64,000 nt of DNA, from contig NZ_CP186540.1 in assembly GCF_049389645.1 (NCBI RefSeq), positions 2,356,001-2,420,000 of the forward strand, in the 5' to 3' direction. The translations under genes and the position numbers were made by a program. Shown piece by piece: positions 54,241-63,468 of this stretch (within the stretch, counting starts at the first letter, position 1; each line of letters opens with the position of its first letter). The notes beneath the pieces were generated by a model. It searched no databases. It was given only the letters and a program-made list of their open reading frames with translations, and had not been told where the DNA came from. Source of the DNA: Alkalibacterium sp049389645. Its GTDB lineage: Bacteria; Bacillota; Bacilli; Lactobacillales; Carnobacteriaceae_A.

Positions 54241-55614
54241 ATGAAAGTCAAACAGTTTGTTAAACTTATAAGTAAGGACGAGGGCAGTGGTCTGATTTTA
54301 GCACTTATGACTTTGATGGTTTTATCTATCCTGGGAGCCTCTCTAGGGGTTATTACTATTGGTAGTTACAAATTAGGAGATATAAATCGTGATGATAACT
54401 CTGCATATTATATTGCTGAAGCTGGCGCAAATGCAGCTTATGACGAACTTCAATCGACAGTGAATGCTACATATAACAATAGCTTTACAGAAACAAGTTT
54501 TTTTGAATCACTTGAATTTAAACTTCAAAATAATAGTGAACCAACTATATACAGAAGGTATTATTTTGAGAATCAGTTTGGAGAACTACCTGAAGCGACT
54601 GTGACGATTGAAAAGAGTGGTTTAGGATCATCTCGTGAGTACCTAATCAAATCAGTGGGAACAATCGGACAACGAAAAAGAACGCTAGACAAAAATGTCA
54701 CAGTCACTTGGATAGATAAATCAAATGGAGAAATAGGATCCTCCTTTCCAGATATTACAACCACGGTAGCTAAATCCAAAATGACGATTGATAATAATGT
54801 CGAGCTTACAGGGGCAGTGCATATTGATTCTGAAGAAGCTCAGCTATTTATAGGCAATAATGTGGTAATGAATGCAAAAGTTTACTTACATCCTGATGCA
54901 GACAAGGAAAACAGTGTAAAATGGCTGAATGAAGATAAGAGCGAAATTGTAGTTGAAAACAGAGAGTCGCCGCTAGATTGGAGAGTTTACAGAGAGTTAC
55001 TTGCAAGTTTCCCTGACTTTCCTGACTCGTCATCCAACGATGAGTGGTCAAGCGTGATTGAGACAAATGGAGAAGTTAAAACTTTTGTCTTTGATGATCT
55101 ATCATTAAATCACAATCTCCAAATAAATGGTGGAGGCAAAGTAAATGTTTTTGTTAAAAATTCTTTATCCATGGGAAATGTGAATATTAACTATGGTAAT
55201 AATGCTGATCAATTACAAATATTTTACTCAGGAGTAAATTCAGTAAAAATAAATGAAACAAATTTCAATGGTACATTATTTTTGAATCAGGCAGATTTAG
55301 AGATAGATAAAAAGCCCGTTTTAAAAGGTTTAATTATCTCTGGTGGAGCAATTGTAGATTTAGGCAAAGGAGTGACTCTCGACGCACTTATAATTGCTCC
55401 TGATGCGAAAATCACACTAGGTAATAGCAGTAACAATAATCATATTCGCGGTATCATTATTGGCGATGAAGTCTATCTAGTTAATAATCTTAAATTGGAT
55501 TTTAGTGATCATTATTTAAAGAATTTTCCATTAAAATTACCTGACACAGGAAGTGATGGAAGTGATTCCGGTGGTGGAGAATTAATCGTCACTGAACCGG
55601 GTGTTGAAAAATAG
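54241..55614 (+). CDS. PilX/GspK-like tip pilin with a beta-rich C-terminal domain, paralogue 1
   Basis: A 457-residue protein. The N-terminus DEGSGLILALMTLMVLSILGA is a prepilin-type helix without Glu at +5, as in GspK/PilX tip proteins; SAYYIAEAGANAAYDEL is the PilX N-terminal signature. From about residue 180 on the chain has repeating short hydrophobic strands rich in Asn and Gly (LDALIIAPDAKITLG, IRGIIIGDEVYLVNN), suggesting a beta-solenoid. It may act as an adhesive pilus tip. ATG 54241 behind AGGAGGTG. Confidence 0.8.
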   Translation: MKVKQFVKLISKDEGSGLILALMTLMVLSILGASLGVITIGSYKLGDINRDDNSAYYIAEAGANAAYDELQSTVNATYNNSFTETSFFESLEFKLQNNSEPTIYRRYYFENQFGELPEATVTIEKSGLGSSREYLIKSVGTIGQRKRTLDKNVTVTWIDKSNGEIGSSFPDITTTVAKSKMTIDNNVELTGAVHIDSEEAQLFIGNNVVMNAKVYLHPDADKENSVKWLNEDKSEIVVENRESPLDWRVYRELLASFPDFPDSSSNDEWSSVIETNGEVKTFVFDDLSLNHNLQINGGGKVNVFVKNSLSMGNVNINYGNNADQLQIFYSGVNSVKINETNFNGTLFLNQADLEIDKKPVLKGLIISGGAIVDLGKGVTLDALIIAPDAKITLGNSSNNNHIRGIIIGDEVYLVNNLKLDFSDHYLKNFPLKLPDTGSDGSDSGGGELIVTEPGVEK

Positions 55615-55651
55615 AAACATCAGAGAACCAAATACTTCAAGAGGTGAAACC

Positions 55652-57031
55652 ATGCATGTCAAAAAGTTAGTTGAATTTATGAAAAAAGACGAAGGCAGTG
55701 GACTAATATTGGCGCTTATGACATTAATGGTGTTATCTGTACTTGGAGCCTCATTGGGGGCTATTACTATTGGCAGTTTTAAATTAGGCGACATTAACCG
55801 TGATGATAATTCCGCTTATTATATTGCGGAGGCAGGCGCTAATGTCGCTTTTGAAGAATTGGAAAAAGATGTATTAAAAGTATATAAAGAATCAGATGAA
55901 TCAAATTTTTTCCAAAACGTTAACAGTGTTGCAATAGAAGTTGCCAAAAAAATGAATTCGAATGTAGACAAATTGTACACATTTGAGCCTCAATTTGGTG
56001 ATCAGCCAACAGTAACAGTAGTTATAAATCAAGTTGAAGAGTCCGACTCCGTAATATATGAAATTATATCGACTGGTGAAGTTGCTGGTAAAAAACGGAG
56101 TGTGTCAAAGAGTGTAGAAGTGAATTGGGTCCAGAAGGGTAGAGATACAGTTCATGCTTTACCGATTCCACCCAAAGATGCCGCTATAATAATTAGAGAA
56201 ACTGTCACCTTCCGTAATAATTCGGTCGTTACGGGCTTAATATATTTAGAAAATGAAAATCAACTTATTGATTATTACCGAGTAAGTCATAATGGAAAAA
56301 ATAACCAAAAACTCATTCTGGGAAATATTGATTGGTCTGCTTATGATAATGTCATTAATAGTTTTCCTAGTCAGCCCAATCATTCTAAAACCATGTCTTA
56401 TAATGGCGAATCGACATTAGTTATCTCTGAAAATACGTTTATATCTAGTATGACTATAAATTCTAATATATCGATAGACACTCAAGGTAAAACGTTATTT
56501 TTAATCGTTGATAATTTATTAGTCAATGGCAACATTAATGTAGTTGGTGATGGAAAGTTAAACGTCTATGTAACAAATATACTTAACTTTAACAGTAATA
56601 ATTTACAAATTAACAAAGATGGGAATACAAATCAAATTAACTTCCTTTATTCAGGTGATCCTGAAGTTGTTATTGCCAACAACGCAGAATTTAATGGGTC
56701 TTTATTTCTGAAAAAAAGTAATTTACAAATCGATAATAATCTTACAGTTAAAGGTGCTATTATAAGTGGTGAGAATTTTATTACGATTAATAATAACAGC
56801 GCTATAAGTTCTACAATCTTTGCACCCTTTTCTAATATTGAGTTTCATCAAAATGCGATAATAAATGGATCTGTTATTGCTAAAAATTTAACAATATATA
56901 ATAACGCGAAAGTGAACTACAGTGAGCATAATTACGAAGACTATCCGTTTGGCGCACCTACTGAAACAGGTACAGAAACCGGTGAAATTAATTCAAGTGA
57001 ATTGATTTCTGCAGAACCAGCTATAGAATAA
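55652..57031 (+). CDS. PilX/GspK-like tip pilin with a beta-rich C-terminal domain, paralogue 2
   Basis: A 459-residue paralogue of the preceding gene product. The first ~55 residues are nearly identical (DEGSGLILALMTLMVLSVLGA, KLGDINRDDNSAYYIAEAG), while the remainder diverges strongly but keeps the same strand-repeat architecture (LTVKGAIISGENFITINNNS). This points to duplication followed by diversification of the exposed domain. ATG 55652 behind AGAGGTGA; the longer frame from 55601 overlaps the preceding gene. Confidence 0.8.
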   Translation: MHVKKLVEFMKKDEGSGLILALMTLMVLSVLGASLGAITIGSFKLGDINRDDNSAYYIAEAGANVAFEELEKDVLKVYKESDESNFFQNVNSVAIEVAKKMNSNVDKLYTFEPQFGDQPTVTVVINQVEESDSVIYEIISTGEVAGKKRSVSKSVEVNWVQKGRDTVHALPIPPKDAAIIIRETVTFRNNSVVTGLIYLENENQLIDYYRVSHNGKNNQKLILGNIDWSAYDNVINSFPSQPNHSKTMSYNGESTLVISENTFISSMTINSNISIDTQGKTLFLIVDNLLVNGNINVVGDGKLNVYVTNILNFNSNNLQINKDGNTNQINFLYSGDPEVVIANNAEFNGSLFLKKSNLQIDNNLTVKGAIISGENFITINNNSAISSTIFAPFSNIEFHQNAIINGSVIAKNLTIYNNAKVNYSEHNYEDYPFGAPTETGTETGEINSSELISAEPAIE

Positions 57032-57053
57032 AAGAAAGGTTAGTGCAAAAATT

Positions 57054-58676
57054 ATGCAGAATAAAAAGAAAAAAATAGGCGATTTACTGAAAGATGCGAA
57101 CCTTGTTACTGAAGCGCAGATAATCGAAGCGACGAATTATAAAAAAAATAACCAAAAATTGGGACAGGCTTTAGTTGAACAGGGCTACATGACAGAAAAG
57201 CAGCTGATCGATATTTTAGAAGTACAGTTAAAATTGGAAAGTGTCTCATTATTTAAATATGATATTGATAAATCACTGATCCATCTTGTTTCAAAAGATT
57301 TTGCGCGATCCAATCTACTCTTACCTGTCAGAAGAGAAGATGACAAACTGACAGTGGCGATGTATGATCCTCTCGATTTCTATTCGATTGAAGATATTGA
57401 ATTGTCAACTGGCTATACCGTGCAACCGGCCATTGCAACCAAGGATGATATCATGCAAACGATTAACCGTTTATATGATAATAATGATTTGTCTGAAGCA
57501 GAAATTGCAGGAGAAGAAGCTCCAGCTGTTCGTGTTTTTGATCAGTTGCTGGAAACCGGCGTAGCGATGCATGCTTCCGATATCCACTTGGATCAGAGTG
57601 AAAATGCTGTTTCGGTGAGGTACCGTGTCGATGGCATATTAAGAAGTGACCGAACCCTCCCTAAATCATTGATGAATTCGCTTGTGGCACGTATCAAGAT
57701 ATTGGCAGGACTGAATATCACGGAAACGCGTTTACCGCAGGACGGACGAATCAGTATCGAAGTCCTGGACAAAAGAGTCAACCTGCGTGTGTCCACATTA
57801 CCCACTGTGTATGGTGAGAAAGTCGTTATGCGTATTCTGGACATGTCTAACGTATTTAATAAGGTAGCCGATATCGGTCTGCAGGACGATACACTGAAAG
57901 ACTTTGAGGAAATGATCAGACAGCCGTCCGGACTCATCCTCTTAACAGGTCCTACAGGTTCAGGAAAGTCTTCAACTTTATACGGATCGATCAACGAGTT
58001 GAACAGTCCGGAAAGTAATGTCATCACGGTTGAAGATCCGGTGGAGTATCAGCTTGAAGGGATCAATCAGGTGCAGGTAAATGCAGCTATCGGTTTGACC
58101 TTTGCAGCTGGTTTACGCTCTATTTTGAGACAAGACCCGGATATTATCATGGTGGGTGAAATTCGAGACACAGAAACGGCTGAAATCAGTATCCGCGCGT
58201 CTTTAACGGGTCACTTGGTTTTCAGTACCCTGCATACGAACAGTGCCATCGAAGCGATACCTCGTCTCTTTGACATGGGTGTGGAACCCTATATGGTCGT
58301 GTCTTCTTTAAGTGGCATCATGGCTCAGCGTCTCGTAAAACGGGTATGTAAAGACTGTGCCTATACACGTAAAGCGACAGTTATCGAAAAAAATATATTT
58401 GAGAGAAGAAATCAGACGATTGAAGAAGTCACGATTGGGGCCGGGTGTGACCGCTGCCGCAATACTGGTTACCGCGGACGCATGGCGATTCATGAACTGA
58501 TCGTAATTGATGAAGAAATCAAACAGATGCTGATGAACCAGGCCACGATTCAGGACATCAAGAAATATGTCAAAGGCAAAGGCATTCGTTTCCTAATTGA
58601 TGATGGCTTGGAAAAAATCAAAAAAGGACAGACCACGCTGGATGAAGTTCTTCGTGTGGCGTCCGTAAACGAATAG
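57054..58676 (+). CDS. pilB: Type IV pilus extension ATPase PilB
   Basis: A 540-residue GspE/PilB ATPase. Residues 7-58 hold two tandem MshEN-like motifs, the second KLGQALVEQGYMTEKQLIDI with a closing Gln, which in this family bind c-di-GMP. Then the Walker A GPTGSGKSS, Asp box VITVEDPVEYQ, Walker B region QDPDIIMVGEIRD, His box and the tetracysteine zinc site (CKDC ... CDRC). It powers pilus assembly in the cytoplasm. AAAGG precedes the ATG. Confidence 0.93.
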   Translation: MQNKKKKIGDLLKDANLVTEAQIIEATNYKKNNQKLGQALVEQGYMTEKQLIDILEVQLKLESVSLFKYDIDKSLIHLVSKDFARSNLLLPVRREDDKLTVAMYDPLDFYSIEDIELSTGYTVQPAIATKDDIMQTINRLYDNNDLSEAEIAGEEAPAVRVFDQLLETGVAMHASDIHLDQSENAVSVRYRVDGILRSDRTLPKSLMNSLVARIKILAGLNITETRLPQDGRISIEVLDKRVNLRVSTLPTVYGEKVVMRILDMSNVFNKVADIGLQDDTLKDFEEMIRQPSGLILLTGPTGSGKSSTLYGSINELNSPESNVITVEDPVEYQLEGINQVQVNAAIGLTFAAGLRSILRQDPDIIMVGEIRDTETAEISIRASLTGHLVFSTLHTNSAIEAIPRLFDMGVEPYMVVSSLSGIMAQRLVKRVCKDCAYTRKATVIEKNIFERRNQTIEEVTIGAGCDRCRNTGYRGRMAIHELIVIDEEIKQMLMNQATIQDIKKYVKGKGIRFLIDDGLEKIKKGQTTLDEVLRVASVNE

Positions 58677-58689
58677 AGGGGCTGAGATA

Positions 58690-59715
58690 ATGAAACGTTT
58701 AAATAAAATTTTAACCAGCGCTTATTACAAAGAAGCGTCTGATATACATCTCACAGCGGGTGTCCCTCCTGTTTTTAGAATCAACGGTAAATTGATTTTA
58801 GAAAAAGAAGACAAATTAATGCCTGACGATACAGAAGAAATGGCTAAAGGGATTCTTTCTGAAAAAGTCTGGTTAAAGTTACAGGAAATACGTGAAGTGG
58901 ATTTATCCTACGGTATAGCTGGAATATCTCGTTTCAGGGTCAATATATACTATCAGCGTGGATCAATAGCTATGGCTTTCCGTATCATAGCCAGAGATAT
59001 TCCAACCATTGACCAGCTGAAGATTCCGGTGAAGCTAAAAGAATTAGTAGAGAAACCCTATGGCTTGCTACTCGTTACAGGTCCAACAGGAAGCGGGAAA
59101 AGCACATCACTGGCTTCGATGATCCACTACATGAATCAAGAAATGAACAGGCATATTATTACTTTGGAAGATCCGATCGAGTATCTGCATTCTCATAACA
59201 AATCAATTATCGATCAACGAGAAATCGGTTTTGACACGATGTCGTTTAAAGAAGGATTGCGAGCAAGTTTGAGACAGGATCCTGATGTTATTTTGGTTGG
59301 GGAACTTAGAGACCTGGACACTATTTCTACAGCCATTACAGCTGCCGAGACGGGTCACTTAGTATTGGGTACACTGCATACACAAGATACCACAGGAACG
59401 ATCGACCGAATCATAGATGTGTTTCCAGCGGAACAAAAAGATCAGATACGAACGATCTTAGCCAGTGTCTTGATTGGAGTCATGTCCCAGCGCCTATTCA
59501 CTACGTTGGATCAACAAGGGCGTGTAGCTGCGACCGAACTTCTCGTCAATAACCCGGCGATCAAAAACCTGATTCGAAGTGAAAAAATGCATCAGATCCC
59601 AAACGTCTTGCAGACAGCGAAAGACCAGGGCATGCACACGATGGAAATGAGCATGAAACAACTGATCAAAGACGGCAAAATCAGTCAAATGGAAATGCGT
59701 ACGTATTTCGAATAA
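58690..59715 (+). CDS. pilT: Type IV pilus retraction ATPase PilT
   Basis: A 341-residue PilT with Walker A GPTGSGKST, Walker B region RQDPDVILVGELRD, and the diagnostic C-terminal AIKNLIR motif. Its presence implies retractable pili (twitching, surface pulling or DNA uptake) rather than a simple competence pseudopilus, which normally lacks PilT. GAGGGG upstream of the ATG. Confidence 0.94.
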   Translation: MKRLNKILTSAYYKEASDIHLTAGVPPVFRINGKLILEKEDKLMPDDTEEMAKGILSEKVWLKLQEIREVDLSYGIAGISRFRVNIYYQRGSIAMAFRIIARDIPTIDQLKIPVKLKELVEKPYGLLLVTGPTGSGKSTSLASMIHYMNQEMNRHIITLEDPIEYLHSHNKSIIDQREIGFDTMSFKEGLRASLRQDPDVILVGELRDLDTISTAITAAETGHLVLGTLHTQDTTGTIDRIIDVFPAEQKDQIRTILASVLIGVMSQRLFTTLDQQGRVAATELLVNNPAIKNLIRSEKMHQIPNVLQTAKDQGMHTMEMSMKQLIKDGKISQMEMRTYFE

Positions 59716-59755
59716 TAATATGCTTGTCTAATCATTTCAGCGGAGGAGGTAGCGC

Positions 59756-60958
59756 ATGGCTACATATGCATATAAAGCAAAAACACACGAGGGAAAAATC
59801 ATCAAAGGCAAGCTGGATAGCGTCAATAAAAGATCAGCCCTCAATGAATTATCTCAAATGAACTTGATCGTTTTTAATGTTGAACCCTTAAATTCATTGT
59901 TACATAAGGATATTACTTTGGGTAGCCCCTTAAAGCAGAAAGATTTCGTCTTGTTCTTGAGACAATTTTCTACCTTGATGCAGGCGGGGCTTTTACTAGT
60001 GGATTCTGTCGATTTACTGGCTGAGCAGACAGACAGCAAACCACTAAAAGAAGCACTCGAACAGTTGTCCACAGAAGTTAAAGAAGGCGTCGCCATGTCT
60101 GTCGCTATGAAGCAGTACCCAAAATTATTTCCAGAGTTACTCATTCAAATGATCCATACGGGGGAAGTCAGCGGTCAGTTAGAAGACGTCTTGGACCGAA
60201 TGGCAACGTACTATGAAAAACAGTTTAGAATAAAACAGAAGGTTTCGACCGCATTGACTTACCCAATCGTTATTGCGTCATTTGCCATGATCATCACGAT
60301 ATTTCTAATGGTATTTATCGTGCCCATATTTGGCGACATGTTTACTTCGTTTGGTGAAGAGTTGCCCCTTATCACCAAAGTTGTATTAAGTATGAGTGAA
60401 TTCATCCAGCGATACTGGTGGCTACTGATCATTCCAATAGTGATGTTAGTACTCGTCTTTCCCCAGTTTAAAAAATACGAAAAAACAGCTCGTATCTTGG
60501 ATGAGTTATCACTGAAAATGCCGATTATCGGACCATTTATTCAAAAAGCCGTGCTGGCACGGATGACACAAACACTGAGCTCTCTGATAAACAGTTCAGT
60601 ACCTATACTCGAGGCCGTGGAAGTGACGAGCGAGGTGGTCGGTAACCGTGTCGTTAAAGAAGTACTGGTTAAGTCACGTAGTTCACTTGAAAAAGGCGAA
60701 TCTTTAGCCAAACCGATGGAAGGCCACTGGGTCTTTCCGCCACTAATTATTCAAATGATAAGAGTCGGAGAATCGAGTGGCGCGCTGGATGAAATGTTGA
60801 AACGAGTCGCCGATATTTATGATCAGGAAGTGGAAGAAGCATCAGATAAATTGCAGTCACTGATCGAACCGATTATGATTATTCTGTTGGCTTTTATTGT
60901 CGGTTTCATCGTTTTATCCATTGTCATACCAATGTTCAGTCTGTTTGAAGCGTTTTAA
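59756..60958 (+). CDS. pilC: Type IV pilus platform protein PilC
   Basis: A 400-residue PilC/GspF: two T2SSF domains (FLRQFSTLMQAGLLLVDSVD and RMTQTLSSLINSSVPILEAV), three membrane helices (~170-195, ~215-232, ~372-395). It is the inner-membrane platform turned by PilB and PilT. GGAGGAGG precedes the ATG. Confidence 0.94.
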   Translation: MATYAYKAKTHEGKIIKGKLDSVNKRSALNELSQMNLIVFNVEPLNSLLHKDITLGSPLKQKDFVLFLRQFSTLMQAGLLLVDSVDLLAEQTDSKPLKEALEQLSTEVKEGVAMSVAMKQYPKLFPELLIQMIHTGEVSGQLEDVLDRMATYYEKQFRIKQKVSTALTYPIVIASFAMIITIFLMVFIVPIFGDMFTSFGEELPLITKVVLSMSEFIQRYWWLLIIPIVMLVLVFPQFKKYEKTARILDELSLKMPIIGPFIQKAVLARMTQTLSSLINSSVPILEAVEVTSEVVGNRVVKEVLVKSRSSLEKGESLAKPMEGHWVFPPLIIQMIRVGESSGALDEMLKRVADIYDQEVEEASDKLQSLIEPIMIILLAFIVGFIVLSIVIPMFSLFEAF

Positions 60959-60986
60959 ATATATATGCATTTTTAGTTGATTTGTA

Positions 60987-61015
60987 TTGTAATGTCATAC
61001 GTGTTCATTTATAAT
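60987..61015 (+). promoter_or_regulatory. Sigma-A promoter of the major pilin gene
   Basis: TTGTAA (60987-60992), 17 bp, TATAAT (61010-61015). Together with the leader hairpin and the hairpin behind the gene it makes the pilin its own transcription unit within the operon. Confidence 0.7.
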
Positions 61016-61086
61016 TATACGTATACAAGGTTAGTAAAACATACATAATGGAAACACATGCTAATCCTGTACTATCAAAATGTAAG

Positions 61087-61142
61087 TTTATTCAACTCTA
61101 CACTAAGTATACATTTGTATACTTAGTGTAGAGTTGAATAAA
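61087..61142. repeat. Perfect long palindrome in the pilin leader
   Basis: Arms of 27 bases (61087-61113 and 61116-61142) pair without mismatch, with only two bases at the centre. Its end is 8 bp from the AGGAGG of the pilin gene. No T run follows, so it is not an ordinary terminator. It may stabilise the abundant pilin mRNA, gate translation or bind a dimeric protein as DNA. Confidence 0.9.
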
Positions 61143-61162
61143 AAAATTTAAGGAGGAATAAA

Positions 61163-61525
61163 ATGAGAAAAAAGATTAAAGAGTTGATGAATAGAGAAGA
61201 AGGATTCACATTAGTCGAGTTACTAGCTGTTATTGTTATTTTGGGCATTATTGTTGCGATTGCTGTTCCTATGATTGGTAATGTCATCAGTCGTGCACAA
61301 ACTGGTGCTACTACAGCAGAACAAGAACTAGTTGTTGATGCTGCCCGTTTATACACTGTAGAAAATGCGGTAGCTAATGGAACAAAACTTGAGGTATCGA
61401 CGTTAATAACTGCTGGATACTTAGAAGAAACGAGCAGTACTAACATTTCTGCCGATGATCATGTATATATTACTTTAGTAAATGGTAATTACACTTATGA
61501 GTTTGATGGACCATCTGGACCATAA
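61163..61525 (+). CDS. pilA: Major type IV pilin
   Basis: A 120-residue prepilin with a 14-residue basic leader cleaved at EEG^FTLVELLAVIVILG, Glu at +5, and a mature protein of about 106 residues. It has no Cys pair and ends with a short Gly/Pro tail (DGPSGP). ComGC-like length, but context (pilT, own promoter) marks it as the pilus subunit. AAGGAGG precedes the ATG. Confidence 0.9.
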   Translation: MRKKIKELMNREEGFTLVELLAVIVILGIIVAIAVPMIGNVISRAQTGATTAEQELVVDAARLYTVENAVANGTKLEVSTLITAGYLEETSSTNISADDHVYITLVNGNYTYEFDGPSGP

Positions 61526-61549
61526 TAAATAATTACTTTTATACTACAG

Positions 61550-61580
61550 AAAGACTCCTTCGGGGGTCTTTCTTCATACA
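61550..61580 (+). terminator. Hairpin after the pilin gene
   Basis: AGAAAGACTCC/GGGGTCTTTCT, 11 bp with a UUCG tetraloop; the following T stretch is short and broken. Probably a partial terminator letting some transcription continue into pilD. Confidence 0.65.
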
Positions 61581-61599
61581 TAGAATATAGGAGTTTTTT

Positions 61600-62355
61600 A
61601 TGAACATACTTATTACAAGCATTGCCTTATTATATGGCCTCATCTTCGGTTCTTTTTTTAATGTGGTTGGGCTACGTGTACCAAACGGGACCTTGCTTAA
61701 ACAACAGCGTTCTTATTGTGACACGTGTAACCGGACACTGACTTGGAAAGAACTGATCCCGGTCTGGTCTTTCGTTAAGCAAAAAGGCAAATGCACGACC
61801 TGCCATGAAACAATATCACCATTATATCCTGTTATGGAACTCGCAACTGGTGTGCTCTTTGCTTTCACTTATTTCTTTTACGGATGGAGTCACGAGACTG
61901 TACTAGGATTAATACTTATCAGTCTCATCATTCCAATCACGGTATCTGATCTGGAGTACCGGCGTATTCCCAATAAACTTTTGCTCTTTTTCGCACCACT
62001 GTTTATCATATACCGCCTGATTTACCCGCTGTCACCGTGGTATTTCTCGCTGATAGGTGCAGTCTTAGCGTTTGTCTTACTTTTTCTAATCATTCTACTT
62101 TCAAAAGGTGGCATGGGGATAGGTGATCTGAAATACTTTACATTATTTGGTTTTATCTTTGGCCCTTACTTATTCCTGTTGCTATTCTTTCTGGCTACTA
62201 TCTACGGCTCGATAATAGGATTCATTACAATCAAACGGAACAATGGTAACCGTAAAACGAAAATACCTTTTGGTCCGTCGATCGGACTTGCGGCACTCAC
62301 GGTCTTTTATTTCGGCGAGGTCATTTTAAACTGGTACAGTCAATTCTTTATTTAA
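61600..62355 (+). CDS. pilD: Prepilin peptidase PilD
   Basis: A 251-residue polytopic aspartyl protease/methylase. N-terminal GSFFNVVGLRVP, the four-Cys zinc motif (CDTC ... CTTC), and the two catalytic Asp motifs SDLEYRRIPN and GMGIGDLK. It cleaves and N-methylates all the prepilins encoded here. GGAG precedes the ATG. Confidence 0.94.
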   Translation: MNILITSIALLYGLIFGSFFNVVGLRVPNGTLLKQQRSYCDTCNRTLTWKELIPVWSFVKQKGKCTTCHETISPLYPVMELATGVLFAFTYFFYGWSHETVLGLILISLIIPITVSDLEYRRIPNKLLLFFAPLFIIYRLIYPLSPWYFSLIGAVLAFVLLFLIILLSKGGMGIGDLKYFTLFGFIFGPYLFLLLFFLATIYGSIIGFITIKRNNGNRKTKIPFGPSIGLAALTVFYFGEVILNWYSQFFI

Positions 62356-62382
62356 CTCACTCAATGCTTGGAGGAACGCTAA

Positions 62383-63468
62383 ATGTTTGGTAATAAACCG
62401 TCACTGTATATGCAATTTATGGAAAAAAGCATCCGCTATCTGGTCATGGACAGTCAGAATAAAACACTCATTGAAAAAGATGAGGTTGTTTTTGAAACTG
62501 CAATTATCCAGGAAGGTAAAGTCGCTAATAAACAGTTGTTGGAAACGCGCCTGGAAGTTTTGGTCAAAGAGAAGAAATGGAAGAACGCATCCGTCTCTAT
62601 TATTCTTCCGGATGACTTGGTAACGATCAGAAACGAAGTATTACCAGCACAATTGTCGCGTACTGAAGTAGATGAGTACCTGAACTTACATATAAATGAA
62701 TCGATCCGCCTGCCTTTTGAAGATGCTAAAGTGGACTACGAAATTACGAATCAGACGGAAGAAAATCAGACCGTTTTTCTGGTCGCTTATCCCAATGAAC
62801 AAATCAAAGCTCTAAAAGAGATCTTGGAGAAAGCATCACTGAAGCCGGTGGTTGCTGACATTTCCTCACTCAGTCTGTACCGTCTAGTTAATATAGAGGA
62901 AACCATCAGTACACACAGTGATGATCACTTGCTCCTACTGCAATGGAACCCGATAGACTATTCAATGACGGTCTTTAATCAGGATATTCCACAATTTAAT
63001 CGTCATACACGTTCACAGCGTCTGGCTGATATGTGGAAACTGAACGAAACGGGTGAGTTCGAATGGAAAGGCAGCGAAGAAGGATTGGAAGATGTCCTGG
63101 ACGAGCAGATCAACATGCTCGAACGTTTCCTGGAATTCTATCAGTATACCGTCATGGACGGAGAGCGTAGCATCAGTCATATTGTGCTCTCAGGTTACTA
63201 TCCGAATCTGGAACACGTCAAGATGTTACTGGAAGACCGTCTGACTTTGCCTATTCATATGTTGACGCTACCTGAAGAGATCTCGGCAACGGATGCTGCG
63301 CTGCTCGGCTTGACACTGAAAAGCAGAGTAAGAGAAATGAAAAAAATCGATAAAGTTAAAAAAGAAAAAAAAGTTAAGCAATCCAAGTCGAAAAAAGCTA
63401 AAAAAGAAAAGAAAGAACAACCAGTTGAAACATCTAGCAGGCATGAGGAGGCAGTCGTGAATGATTAA
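62383..63468 (+). CDS. pilM: Type IV pilus assembly protein PilM
   Basis: A 361-residue actin-like protein (SLYMQFMEKSIRYLVMD start; IVLSGYYPNLEHVKMLLEDRL near the end) that links PilB to the PilN/PilO inner-membrane complex. An unusual tail of about 40 residues, almost all Lys and Glu (from about residue 318), extends beyond the domain. The stop overlaps pilN by 8 bp. Confidence 0.87.
   Translation: MFGNKPSLYMQFMEKSIRYLVMDSQNKTLIEKDEVVFETAIIQEGKVANKQLLETRLEVLVKEKKWKNASVSIILPDDLVTIRNEVLPAQLSRTEVDEYLNLHINESIRLPFEDAKVDYEITNQTEENQTVFLVAYPNEQIKALKEILEKASLKPVVADISSLSLYRLVNIEETISTHSDDHLLLLQWNPIDYSMTVFNQDIPQFNRHTRSQRLADMWKLNETGEFEWKGSEEGLEDVLDEQINMLERFLEFYQYTVMDGERSISHIVLSGYYPNLEHVKMLLEDRLTLPIHMLTLPEEISATDAALLGLTLKSRVREMKKIDKVKKEKKVKQSKSKKAKKEKKEQPVETSSRHEEAVVND

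Noticed and set aside
61163..62355. Competence comGC/comC genes
   Set aside because: The company of pilT, pilM and pilN and the minor pilins points to a true type IV pilus; the pilin lacks the features of a small competence pseudopilin operon (comGA-comGG order).
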